A DNA stretch of 64,000 bases. Source: Zychaea mexicana (lineage: Eukaryota > Mucoromycota > Mucoromycetes > Mucorales > Lichtheimiaceae). The position numbers and the translations under genes were made by a program. The notes beneath the pieces are model-generated. The model saw nothing but the letters and a program-made list of their open reading frames with translations. It was not told where the DNA came from and did no database searches. The stretch is from the NCBI RefSeq assembly GCF_025766255.1, contig NW_026516686.1, positions 124,001-188,000 on the forward strand. Reading direction: 5' to 3'. Positions 37,595 to 48,094 of this stretch are shown here, piece after piece (positions within the stretch are counted from its first letter, which is position 1; every line of letters begins with the position of its first letter).

Positions 37595-38065
37595 ATGGCA
37601 AGCATTGTCCTTTCTCATAAAGAAATACGTGAAGCTGTCAATGTCAGTGAGGGAGAAGACCCTTACATTGGTATGTTTATATAATCGAAGATTATATCCT
37701 TTGGCCACTATTCTAATGCTTTAATAGAGGAATTTATAAGAACCTTAGATGCAATGCGGCTGGAAGAAGATTACGAACCAGTCGACGAGCTCCCCTGTGT
37801 TAAGGCAGTTCAAGATCTAGTGCAACTGGTGGAACAGCTCCAAGAAGAAATCACAACACTGACAACTGTCAAAAAACGAACATATACTAAATGGAACAAG
37901 GATGATGAAGAAATCAAGAAAGCAATTAAAGATTGTGCCCTTGAAAGACGCGACTACGGTAGAACCAAAGTTCCAGCAGCTACAATGCATCGCTGGGTTA
38001 TGCAATTTATCGATACTGAGGAAGGTCAAGCAGTTTTGCGAGAGCATCATTTGAAAACCAAATAA
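37595..38065 (+). CDS. Small coiled-coil/HTH-like protein of the 6.2 kb element
   Basis: Exons 37595-37670 and 37728-38065 give 137 residues. An acidic N-terminal part (EEDYEPVDELPCVKAVQDLV) leads to a short coiled coil (QLVEQLQEEITTL), then a basic domain KKRTYTKWNKDDEEIKKAIK and RTKVPAATMHRWVMQFIDTE. The VPAATMHRW segment is positioned like the recognition helix of the other HTH proteins of the element. The splice (G|AG) restores the frame exactly. No named family is recognised. Confidence 0.65.
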
Positions 38066-38364
38066 ATGCATTTCTTTTGTCAAAAAATAATTTTTTTTCT
38101 TCATACAGTAGTCTGTCTCTTTATTTTTGTGAATCATCACAAATACTGGATAAGATAACCTTACAAACATCTATTACTGGATCTTTTTGGTGGTGTCACA
38201 AACCAGCAATATAGTTTAACGGCATATGCGTAAGAAAACTAAGCCGTTTGTAACTATTTTGTATCCCGAAAGCATGTGGTTACATAAGAGAAAACCATAA
38301 ACTATTTAAACCAAAGACAAGTCTATTTTCCGAATGTATAAATCACTCTATCTTTTTCGTAACA

Positions 38365-38905
38365 ATGAACAACAACAACAACAACATCTCCTTTACAAAA
38401 TTTCTGGAATTTGAATTGTGGGATGAATCCATGTTGGAACCATTCGATCCGAGTAAGTTCAACTAAACATTACTATCAAAAAACAGCGCGTTACTCATCT
38501 ATTTCCATTATATATAGCTACACCTACGGATATTCTTCCGGAAGAAGACCTGGGCAACCTGGTTTACCTTGTAGTTGACAAAATGGAAACCAGTACGTCC
38601 CAAACACATTTTACCATTATTCAAAAGATGCGTGCAACTTGTTAATTTTTAGTTTACTGATGTAACAAAAACATATCTTCTGTCTAGGTCAACTGGTCCA
38701 TAATCAAGGTAGCCAGGAAGACCAGGTCAGCAACAACAATTATGGGGTTAACAGAACCTTTCATACTGACTCCAAACAAGCATACTTGATCCACCTCTAC
38801 TTTAATATGGGGTGGTCAATACGAAAGGCAGCGGAGGAAGCAAAGATCCCGAAATCAACAGCACAAAGATACATAAAAAATAAAAAAAATAAAAAAAATA
38901 AATAA
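38365..38905 (+). CDS. Small HTH protein of the 6.2 kb element, plus-strand side
   Basis: Exons 38365-38452, 38518-38592 and 38688-38905 give 126 residues. The N-terminus is acidic and aromatic (FLEFELWDESMLEPFDP). The C-terminus is an HTH (YFNMGWSIRKAAEEAKIPKS continuing TAQRYIKN) closely resembling the transposase segment AAEAGRDLLIPERTAQRY, followed by a Lys/Asn tail up to the stop. Acidic head plus DNA-binding tail is the same layout as the minus-strand HTH protein. A role as activator or competitor at the element's repeats is an inference. Confidence 0.7.
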
Positions 38906-39182
38906 ATAAGCTTTCTTGGAAAAAATTACTTTGACTGGTTTGAGTCATAGATAAATGGTGGTGGTATGAGTGAGTAGGACTATAGGAATATTCAGGGACA
39001 AAATGGTTGTAGATAGCAATAATGATCAATTAAAAATATGATATAACATCTAGTCTTACTATTTTTATATATTCCTGTAACCATAGATTTATATTGTGGT
39101 ATGAGTGTGGGTGTGGGTGTGAGTGACATGTGAGATTGAGCTTGGGTTACATTTTAAAAACATATAAAGCAGCATACCTGCA

Positions 39183-39613
39183 ATGGCAAGAATTGTTTCA
39201 CTCATTCTCAAGATGTCGCTTAATCTCTGGCGTTACTTCATTACGTCGTATCACATCGTCACAGCTCTGCAAATAAAAGGTATTACATCTATTCTTATTA
39301 ATCTTATTTATTCTTCTTTTGTTTATACTTCTATTATAGAGCGCCATCAAACAGATCTCGAATATCGCGTATACTTCGACAAAGAACTATATTTCCTACT
39401 AGATGAAATAGATGGAGAGGAGCTGCTGGATGTAATCTGGCGACGACCAGTCAAGCTGCCAGTGAAGACCAAAGAACCGTTCACCGAGTTTTGGCCGAAT
39501 GGAATGAAGTCCGCTGGACATTGCTTCTAATGCAGGATCGGCTTTTGTGGATTGAAGAAATTTTCGCAAGATTGAAGTTTCTCTTGTTATGTGAAGTACC
39601 TCTTGTATTGTAA
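39183..39613 (+). pseudogene. Third small plus-strand gene of the 6.2 kb element, probably frameshifted
   Basis: Exons 39183-39279 and 39340-39530 read 95 residues (ALQIKERHQTDLEYRVYFDK, then ELYFLLDEIDGEELLDV). From about 39430 a different frame continues to a stop at 39611-39613 and looks more protein-like: TTSQAASEDQRTVHRVLAEW then LLLMQDRLLWIEEIFARLKF. The DQRTVHRVLAEW part resembles the HTH pattern of the sister proteins. A single-base indel between about 39405 and 39440 would join the two parts. I do not restore it here. Confidence 0.45.
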
Positions 39614-39860
39614 ATAAAACCTTTTACATACACATGATCATTATTTTTCGTTTGCGATATCTTTTTTTGCGATTCTTTTATGGTTCTCAGAGCATCTATG
39701 TTGCTATATAAGGGTGATGTGCTAATCATCTAGTAGAAACTTGCCACTCCTATTATCATGTCTCATACATCTTCCCATGTTTGTGATGTATTTAATGAGA
39801 TGAACTGCTTTAGTATCTAATGTCATTTTTTAAAAATGATGCCGCTAATGATATAATTCA

Positions 39861-40088
39861 AACCGCCATTATGAATTTACTATTCTGCCATCAACCTGAA
39901 ATTACGGCCGCCATTATGAATTTATTATTCTGCCATCAACCTGTAATTCGGCCGCCATTGTATTTTTTTCCTCCTGCCATTCACGAAAATCACACCGCCA
40001 ATCACAAACACCCCCAACGACAAAGTGAAAAAAAAGCCCCGCCATGATGGGAAAAAAAGCCCCGCCAATCATTAGGAAAAATCCTGTA
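39861..40088. repeat. Right terminal inverted repeat of the 6.2 kb element
   Basis: Inverse copy of 33860-34087, ending GGAAAAATCCTGTA next to the TA duplication at 40089-40090. Confidence 0.9.
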
Positions 40089-40215
40089 TACTGCTCTTTT
40101 GCAGTTGCTCCTTGATTTAAGTTGCTAGCACTGTTGGTTACACATTGTGTTCCACTCAGCTTAACATATGGTATCTTTTAATATTATTACGACCCATTAA
40201 CTTTTACTTTGTTAC

Positions 40216-40688
40216 TAGCGGTCCTTCCTCGCTTCGCTCCGTGTCATTCAACGAAAACGCGTCGCAGGGGGTTTTCCCCCTGACCCCCTAGGTTAGGGGG
40301 CAGGCCCCCCAAACCCCCCTGTGGAGCGAAGGTTAGATCAATGTCTTAGTATTAGATGCTTCTAGTCTGTTTTCAAATAACAAAAGCAGGATGATTGTGC
40401 AGTGAGAAGTAGTCTATCATAGGAAATTGTCAAAGTTGGATACTTAACTATCGCCAATTTAAAACCCTAAACAGCTTCGCTTCACGGATTACTGAATGCT
40501 AAGTCCTGACCACCCGAACCGCTATACTATTATCTAATCTATCAAAGAGGAGGTCTATATTTGAGAGTATGTTGATGTTGTGCAGTAAAAGATAATAATA
40601 AGGTGAAAACAACAGGAAATAAAAGGAGAATTATAAGTGAATTGACAAAAAGTGCAAAGGCCAAAGCATAAAAGCTATCTATAGTTAA
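40216..40688. other. Junction DNA with a GC-rich block
   Basis: Homology of copy A to copy B stops at about 40215. A GC-rich patch follows (about 40216-40330) with G- and C-runs forming local inverted repeats (AGGGGGTTTTCCCCCTGAC). No gene was seen up to the helicase remnant. Confidence 0.45.
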
Positions 40689-41951
40689 TTAAAGTACCTC
40701 AGTATATACAACATTTCTGGTGTACATGCCTTCTTGACCGTCAACCTTGGAATCATCACGATCCAAGGTGATCAGTACAGAGCGTGGCGTTCTGACCCGC
40801 GACAATGCTACATATAGTAGACCATGAGTAAAAACAGGTTTCGGTAGATATAGGCCAATTGTGTCAAATGTTTGTCCTTGAGCCTTGTTGATCGTCATTG
40901 AAAATGCAAGCCGTATAGGGAACTGTGTCCTTTGGAATTTGATGGGACCTTCGCTCTTTTTCGAAGTAAGTGTGATGCGAGGCAATAGGACTGTTTCGCC
41001 AACATGTGTACCTGTGGCGATTTCAGCTTCAATGACATTGCGGCGAAAAGATGTGATGATTAAACGCGTTCCGTTGCAAAGGCCTTGAGCAGTATTCAGG
41101 TTTCGTAAGAGCATGACAGGACAACCTGGCTTGCGAGTGAGTTTGTGTGGTGGAAGACCGGAAGGAGAAAGTGAGTTTAAAAGCTCCGTTGGATATGCCA
41201 AGGACTCTTCAGGATCGACCATGCTGTCTGCACTGAGAAACTCCTCAGACGTTCCAGGGAATTTTGATTCCAATATTGTTTCGTTGATTGTTGCAACGTC
41301 GATATTTTTGGGTGTCAGAATAGCTCGTGACATGAGGAACTCGTGAGAGGGAGAGGTTTTAAGCATATTGCCATATAAAGTGTCAATCAAAGTGAGTAGG
41401 TTGTATCCAGGCATTAGCATAGAGTCACGGACTTTGATTCTATCTTCAGTTCCAGGAGCAATTGGCTCTCTGTTTTCACCTATTCGCAATAGATATTCGG
41501 CAAACTCTCGTAATTGTTCAAAGTTGTGGGCGTCGGTGGCTTGCTGTACACGCATATTGGTCTGAAGATGGAAGACTTGGGTGTGGCGCCATACATTGGA
41601 TCGCTTTAAGCATTGTGCCACAATCTGTGCTCGAGAAGCTCTAGGAATGACTGGAAGAACCTGTACAACAATATACAATCAAAGTCAAGTTGTTTACCTC
41701 AATACCCTGCAGATTAATAGAAATGTATGATTACCTGGCGAAAATCACTGCCAAAAACAACTAATTTTCCACCAAAAGGAACATGCTTTAATGCCGGGTC
41801 TTCTGACTTCATCAGATCTTACAAACTTCGATTGACGCATTCAATGAGATCTTTGCTGATCATTGATGCTACGTCCCATATGATCAAAGTTGCAAGTCTT
41901 AGAAGTTGTGCTGTGGCAGATCGTGGTGTAAATGAGCAGTATGTGGTTTGA
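40689..41951 (-). pseudogene. Helitron-type Pif1-like helicase, truncated and interrupted
   Basis: C-terminal part of the replication-type DNA helicase of a Helitron. In transcript order, an exon ending at 41735 (LIIWDVASMISKDLIECVNR, then FGGKLVVFGSDFRQ) joins across a GT-AG intron to 41660-40689 (VLPVIPRASRAQIVAQCLKR, then HLQTNMRV). The DNA-binding end is conserved: NKAQGQTFDTIGLYLPKPVF and LLYVALSRVRTPRSVLITLD. The Walker A part and the Rep nuclease are absent. A TAA stop at 41819-41821 interrupts the upstream exon. The 5' side breaks at the inverted duplication boundary (41951/41952). Confidence 0.85.
40747..41204. repeat. Left arm of a 458-bp inverted duplication
   Basis: This arm is the reverse complement of 41952-42409. 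By eye I find one difference (a TTG/TCG codon in the LLYVALSRVR segment). The spacer is 747 bases. Confidence 0.9.
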
Positions 41952-42446
41952 TCCTTGGCATATCCAACGGAGCTTTTAAACTCACTTTCTCCTTCCGGTC
42001 TTCCACCACACAAACTCACTCGCAAGCCAGGTTGTCCTGTCATGCTCTTACGAAACCTGAATACTGCTCAAGGCCTTTGCAACGGAACGCGTTTAATCAT
42101 CACATCTTTTCGCCGCAATGTCATTGAAGCTGAAATCGCCACAGGTACACATGTTGGCGAAACAGTCCTATTGCCTCGCATCACACTTACTTCGAAAAAG
42201 AGCGAAGGTCCCATCAAATTCCAAAGGACACAGTTCCCTATACGGCTTGCATTTTCAATGACGATCAACAAGGCTCAAGGACAAACATTTGACACAATTG
42301 GCCTATATCTACCGAAACCTGTTTTTACTCATGGTCTACTATATGTAGCATCGTCGCGGGTCAGAACGCCACGCTCTGTACTGATCACCTTGGATCGTGA
42401 TGATTCCAAATTGGAGTGTCGAGTCACTTTTTTGGAGTGTCCCTAG
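41952..42446 (+). pseudogene. Inverted duplicate of the helicase C-terminus
   Basis: Right arm of the inverted duplication (41952-42409). It reads AYPTELLNSLSPSGLPPHKL through VRTPRSVLITLDRDDSK on the plus strand, in opposite orientation to the parent fragment. It has no start of its own and runs for a few codons into unrelated DNA after 42409. It directly precedes the zinc-finger gene relic. Confidence 0.88.
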
Positions 42447-42517
42447 CAATACCCAAAAGAAATACTTATTGCAAAAAAAAACCGCACCTCACTTTTCCTC
42501 ACCTTTTCCTCTTCAGC

Positions 42518-44054
42518 ATGTCAGGACCTACTGCGGTATTCCTTACTCATCATTGTTTTGGAAGCAATGAATGCAAATATAAGCCTTCTTCTGCGCAAAG
42601 CTTGCGACGCCATTTAACGGCTCAACATCATTATATGTTCCCTTTGCATATCGACAAAGTTCGCCAGCACAACAACGCTACTTATCTCTACGTCAATGAA
42701 CCCTCCAGCTCTTCAAAGGAAGTCATTATTGACCAACACTATGCTTGTCCTTGTTGCATCGATCATTTTGCTAGCCTCGCCGATCTGAAGGGCCATTTCA
42801 AGGTTGCGCATCACACTTACCTTCCTGAACAAATACAAGAGCAGGAAAGTCAACGTCCCCAAGAATCTGCGACTCCGAGCTACTCGCGCTCAAGCACACG
42901 TCCTCCTTCCATTACCAGCAACGCTAGCTCTTCGTCGAATAGCATTAGTTCAAAACGACAACATAACGAAGTTCTTTGTCATGACGACTTGAATCTGGAT
43001 CGTTCATTCGGAGAGCACTTAGTGGTTGACGGTTTCGACGTGTCGGATGCTTTCCGTGCGATGAGGGCTTCGTTGACGGCACACAAGTGGAAGCAATCTT
43101 TGGAGGACAATTTGGTTCTGGCCCTTGCATCGACGTCAGTGTTACTCTTGGACCCTCACAGGTATTCGAACGAGATAAAGCCATTTTTCGGCCAGGATGA
43201 TTGGTGGGCAATCAATGACCACATCCAGCGACTATACGACATCAAACGCCTGCCACTACCTCTCACAACAACAACCAACTTCCTCAGTATCATCGAGCAG
43301 CTTCTGAACGATGATATCGACCGTGACGCATCCGAGATCCAGTTGAAGACGATGGCGTTGCAAGCCAAGGAAAAGAGGATGGCGAAGGCATTGGCAAATC
43401 TGGTTTCGAAGCTTCCTTTCGTTGCATTAGATGAAGATATCAATGAAACTGAGCTTTGCTCTCGTTTCGTGGAACCCTTCTTGGCTGGTCTCTTCGATGA
43501 TCCAGCTAAAGGCATCTTCCTGCGTTGGACGAACGAACGTACTTTGGAGGCCAAGGGCACAAAGCCGGCCTGATCTGTGTGTAACAAAGTGCTGCGGCGT
43601 CAATTGGACCACCAGCCTTGCTTATGGTGAAGCAAAACCCGCTGCACACAGTAATGACAATTATCTTGTGTGCAAGGATCTGATCAAGGTCGCCATCTTT
43701 TGCAAGGAGGCGCTGGACAAACAATCCTTTGAAGGCATCTTGGGCATTCAGGTCATTGGCAGAATGGTTGTATTCTATCTGCTCACTTTACCATCTCAAG
43801 GCCTGTATACCCTCATCCCCCTTGCAAGCATAAAGATACCGGACAGCATACAAAGCTTACCTGCTTTGGTCACCGATACGCCCGCCATCCTCAAAGTTCT
43901 GGATGTATTTGATCGGCTTTGTGTTCGTGCTGCGTGCCCAAGCGTCATCAGCGACCGATGTGCACCAACGTTACCAATCAATAATATCCAACAACTCTTT
44001 TCCATGTCCAAGAGTCGCAAGAGACAATGTGTGCTCCAGCAGCGGCACAATTGA
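42518..44054 (+). pseudogene. C2H2 zinc-finger protein with PD-(D/E)XK-like domain, frameshifted (copy B)
   Basis: From the ATG at 42518 the frame encodes two C2H2-type fingers (CFGSNECKYKP…SLRRHLTAQHH and CPCCIDHFASLADLKGHFKV). A Ser-rich linker follows, then a helical domain (ASTSVLLLDPHRYSNEIKPF) and NETELCSRFVEPFLAGLFDD. Near 43556 a small deletion relative to copy A shifts the frame, giving an early TGA at 43571. In the neighbouring frame the protein continues SRPDLCVTKCCGVNWTTSLA, YGEAKPAAHSNDN and on to a stop at 44052. The RPD…GEAK spacing fits the catalytic core of PD-(D/E)XK nucleases (inference). At least two copies exist in this window, so it is a dispersed, probably transposon-borne family. 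Confidence 0.75.
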
Positions 44055-44715
44055 CATGTGATCAATAAAAGTTACTTTTTCTCACCTCCTTGTATGCTTA
44101 TCAATTACGTAACTATGCGCGTTGTCACGATATGAGCAGCAGCATCCTTATACTTTTATTTTCATCTTCAAACATTCACTATCATACTTCATCAACCTGT
44201 ATTTCTCTCGTGGTTCATCATACTCTATCACTTTGTTGATCTTTTCCGCATTCCCTCCCTCGGTACAATAACATACAACAAAAAAAAATTTTTTTTGGCA
44301 TCTTAAAGCTTTTCCTTGTTGAGACACTGAAAAAAGCATCTCGCAGAATGGGAAACAAAGCCTTCAAAGCCACTGAAATATAAACTATTACATGCCTCAC
44401 CAATTCTAGTCCATTTCATCAAAAGTGGCTCAGATAATGACCTGTCACTGCTCCGATGCTATAAGCAATAGTCTCACATCCAAGCTTTCACATTGCGACG
44501 TCGCTTGTGTCTCTGACATGCTCTTTGTACACTTCTTGTCGTTGCCGAATTAGTGTTATAGTAAAGCTCGAGTGAAATATCCACACTATATCCTGTTCTT
44601 TTGCAGTTGCTCTTGAATTTAAGTTGCTAGCACCATTGGCTGCATATTTTGTTCCATTCAGCTTACCATATGGTCCCTTTCAGTATTATTACGACCCAGT
44701 TAACTTTTACTATGT
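43085..44715. repeat. Dispersed repeat, copy B
   Basis: Aligns with the four segments of copy A, including about 650 bases of shared non-coding 3' DNA (44055-44715). The similarity outside the coding part shows that the gene moved or was duplicated as a longer unit. Confidence 0.85.
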
Positions 44716-44739
44716 TATGCTTGGCTACTTGGCTTTTAT

Positions 44740-45063
44740 TCATGTTCAAAACTGTCCAGACGTCCGGTATGAGGTAGAAAAATCCTCTATACTGGCCACT
44801 AAGAAGCCAGTGGAGCATCCCTTATGTTACTTATTGCGGTTACCGAGCTTGCAGTGACAGGATCACTTCCTGCACAGCACATGCATCCAATGCAACCAAT
44901 ACATTTCGCTCAACGTGTCCTTGTACCGGAAGTGGCAGCGCGCATTGTTCGGCAAGACCTTAGTGTATATTATGTTAGAGCATTACTAATACTGGATGAC
45001 AGTAGAGTATATGGAATGATACCCTTTCCTACAGATGAAAGTGATAGTGACAGCGGTGAATAA
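44740..45063 (+). pseudogene. C-terminal fragment of an unidentified protein
   Basis: Two overlapping frames carry one apparent protein end: VRYEVEKSSILATKKPVEHP, then after a frame change near 44825 ITELAVTGSLP-like sequence, HFAQRVLVPEVAARIVRQDL and an acidic tail FPTDESDSDSGE before the stop at 45061. It looks like the 3' end of a repeat-family gene joined to copy B, or an intron lies at the frame change. I do not recognise a named domain. Confidence 0.35.
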
Positions 45064-46105
45064 AATTCTCTTGAAATATTCTACAGTATCTCATATTTTC
45101 TTCATATACCTACCTTGTTCGATAACATATATTTCTCTCAGTACAAAACTTAATCATCTTTATAGAACAATGTTGTTTGAAGCTCGAATATTACCCACTT
45201 TGTTACAGAAGAGATGTATATTGTCCTATCAGAACAAACTTTTGGCAAAAGACTACATACGCTGCGCGAGGACCGAGAGGCAAAATGGGTCGCAGCGCGT
45301 GTGGTAATCCTCATAATATTTCGCCGGAGAAGGAGTACGCAATGCTATTCGGATCACCTAATTACTGTACAGGTCAAGGCAGCAGCACTGCATCAGATAC
45401 AGAGATCTGATTACTGACATATATTCTATCTAGCCGGCCAAGTAGTGCATTGTGAGCATAACGCGGCTTGAGTCTGATATATAAGGAGCGATGGATCTGA
45501 TGTCTGGCACGCAACATCATCTGTTTTGTAGATACATCAGGGTATGAGACTTTTACAGGTTGTTTACGCATACACTTTTTATATACATCATGTTTGGCAG
45601 ATCATATTTTGTATGTAGTATCTAGATAACTTTTCTACCATGTCAACACACTATGTATCAACGAGAAAAAGGCATGGATACGCGTTTCCAGATATTGAAA
45701 AAGAAAGTCGTATCAGCTACTAGTAATAAGAATTATGATGCCCCACTATGCCAAATGATATCCAAACCATTGTACGCTGCCTTGAGGAAATCGACGGCGG
45801 CCGTTTTTCGATAATCAACTATGGATGAATACGCGTTTCCATCAAGGAGATAACTGATTCAGACAAGGCACAAAGAAGCCATATAGCACGGGAATTTCTT
45901 CTATGGTGTTATTACATATTTACATATAGAATGAAAGAAAGCAAGATCTGGTAACAGTAATTTTCTGGCAAATCCGACACAGTCCCGATTTATTTTTTCT
46001 CCAGTGAGTCGGTGGTGTACGAGCATAAAATTGGTTTTGAGTGACGCGAGACTTTTCTTTTTTCTGTTCGTTGTCTTTCCCCTTTCCTTTTTTTTTCCGC
46101 CGATC
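45064..46105. other. Right edge of the repeat island
   Basis: No gene was supported. Short open frames at 45177-45417 overlap in three frames without recognisable homology. The last 70 bases (46035-46100) are T/C-rich and lead into the TMEM209-like gene. Confidence 0.4.
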
Positions 46106-48094
46106 ATGATCACTGTGGTGGAGCAGCTACTGGCGTGCTCAACATATAATGAGCTCGTCATCAAAAAGCATGCTGCGATAATTGGCGCCTTTCTCCTCGT
46201 CAACATTGTGATTAAACTGCTCAATATATCTATCCTACGTGCTATTTGGTTTTCGCCTGTTATGCATTTCCTTGGTACTTTATAACTTTTTTTTAACTCT
46301 TTCATACACGATATGGTTAGCCTTTTGTTAGCTTCCTGTCTGTTTTCTTTTGAGACGGTCGCATTTTTCGCTTGATTAATTGATCACGTTCTTTTTGTTT
46401 GGTATACAGAAACGTGCGGCGTCGTCTATTGTATTTGTCAGATTTGGCAACATTCGAAGCACATGTTTCCCCAGATCATTGATTGGAAGTCTCCATTCTT
46501 TGAAGGAGCTTTTGAAGTTGGACCACTCACCCGTAACATTGGCAGCATACCTTGCGTCATTTACAACTTTTTTAAGAAACTTAATTCACCAAACAAACCG
46601 GTTACTTCTCCAAACCAACAACAACAACAACAGCAACAACCAACAGGCGCGCCAACACTTAGCACGACTACTTACCAACCAACAATGCCAGCGTTCCGTC
46701 TTCAATACCAGCCATGGAGTGGTCCGATTGCTGATTCGCCAGCAGGTAAATTACAAATGGAGAAAAGTGTGCATAGGATGCATATTTCACCTTTTTTCTG
46801 ATTCGGAACGGTTTTTTTTTGTAAAAACGCGTTATAATAGAAGCAGCTCAAGGCCTTTTCCGAAGAGCTGATACCGGCAGCGGGGGACGCAGTACTCAAG
46901 ATTGGAGAGACCTCGCATATACTCCTGTTCCTGAACGCATGGGCGATCCAGCACTCGGCATTAGTTTGCCAAAACTAGAATATCGACCCGCTTATACTCA
47001 TCGACGAAAGACGACAGAGCGCTTAAATAAATCTCTCTGGCAACTCAACCCTTCCCCCATCATCGTGGACCGTTTCAGACATGAACAGGTATGGATGAAG
47101 GACGATTTGGAACCGAAAAGGGCATCCTTTCTTTTCCTTTAGTTGCTAATCGTTTAAAAATTATAATTGGTATAGGAGGAAGATATGAGAAAGAAATGGG
47201 ATCTCTTTGAAGATAGATCGTCGAAGGTCTACTATGATAGACTTCGTCAGGTATTTGAAGAAGGATGAGTTTTAAAAAAGCTTCATGGTAGACATATAAA
47301 GCTGCTCTTGCTAATCAGGATTTACTCATGCTATTTTTCTAGTGGCTTACCACCAATATAATGGATCCTACCCTGAAAACGGTTTCACTTGTTGAAAATC
47401 AACTTCCACAGCAAGGCACAAACTTTGTGAATTGTCCACCTAATATTCTGGCATTGTTGATAGTTGAACCTAACACTATGGTAAGAGCATAAACGGAGAT
47501 GAATTGGTAGGAGAAATATGTGATAATCGCTTTGCTAACCAATTGTCTTTCCCAGGCCGACAACGCGTTTCCTATCATGCTAGTCCAAAAGCTGATTTCA
47601 GTGAAGGGATATGAAAACGATCGTGCTCGACAACATGTACTGGAACGTTTGAAGGGTAAGAAAGTTAAAAAGCTTGGAATTTAAAAGGAAATAGTGAGAC
47701 GGCTAATACTCGAATTATAAAATTAGAATTGGTCAACAGACCTCGGTACCACAGTCTTCTCAGTGAGGCAGATCTACCCAGTGATTCTGAAATCATTATC
47801 CATATTTTCAACACTTATTTGGAACACATGATGCCGCACATTGTTCCATTGCTTGTCCCTGTAAGTAATGCTGATATTGGCAATGATGATTAAAGGTCTC
47901 GGGTTGTGTTGATACTTACCTTTTCTTGCATAGCTCCAAGGTGGCGATGTGTACAAGTTGCTGTTGGTATTCTTCTTCATCAACGAAGAGTAAGTAATAT
48001 GTCATGAACGTTGAGGCTATTTTGTCAACATATCACTAATATCTGCTCTTTTTACGTTTTCTTTACTAGACTCAAAAAAGAAATCTTTGATTAA
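46106..48094 (+). CDS. TMEM209 / cytochrome b561 N-terminal family membrane protein
   Basis: Nine exons (46106-46274, 46410-46745, 46841-47088, 47176-47250, 47343-47480, 47556-47655, 47727-47860, 47934-47989, 48070-48094) join in frame to 426 residues. The N-terminus has hydrophobic segments (KKHAAIIGAFLLVNIVIKLL and ETCGVVYCICQIW), followed by a Gln-rich linker. The C-terminal half matches the TMEM209/CYTB561-N layout: WLTTNIMDPTLKTVSLVENQ, then ERLKELVNRPRYHSL, LPSDSEIIIHIFNTYLEHMM and the final YKLLLVFFFINEELKKEIFD. Animal TMEM209 is reported at the nuclear envelope with nucleoporins. The same role here is only an inference. The last coding exon is 25 nt. Confidence 0.75.

Larger units (their letters stand above)
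33860..40088. mobile_element. 6.2 kb multi-gene Tc1/IS630-like transposon with 228-bp TIRs
   Basis: Terminal inverted repeats of about 228 bases (33860-34087 and 39861-40088) differ at only about six positions, and TA dinucleotides flank both ends. Inside, minus-strand genes fill the left half (DDE transposase, a short ORF and an HTH protein). Plus-strand genes fill the right half (three small spliced genes). Mirrored repeats occupy the centre (36780-37450). The paralogous repeat copy B shows the corresponding uninterrupted site at about 44590. Ordinary Tc1/mariner elements are 1-3 kb with one gene, so the extra genes and long TIRs are unusual. The TA duplication and DDE_3 fold place it in the Tc1/mariner/IS630 superfamily. 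Confidence 0.85.
29476..40215. repeat. Dispersed repeat, copy A, interrupted by three insertions
   Basis: Segments 29476-30165, about 32566-32929, 33454-33859 and 40089-40215 align in order with the nearly uninterrupted copy B at 43085-44715. Interruptions are an AT-rich block of about 2.4 kb (30166-32565), a 524-bp MITE (32930-33453) and the 6.2 kb element (33860-40088). Copy A also lacks about 50 bases present in copy B (around 29677). Confidence 0.82.

Noticed and set aside
40440..40530. tRNA-like stretch (AAGTCCTGACCACCCGAACC)
   Set aside because: No complete cloverleaf with matching acceptor and T-arm could be drawn on either strand.
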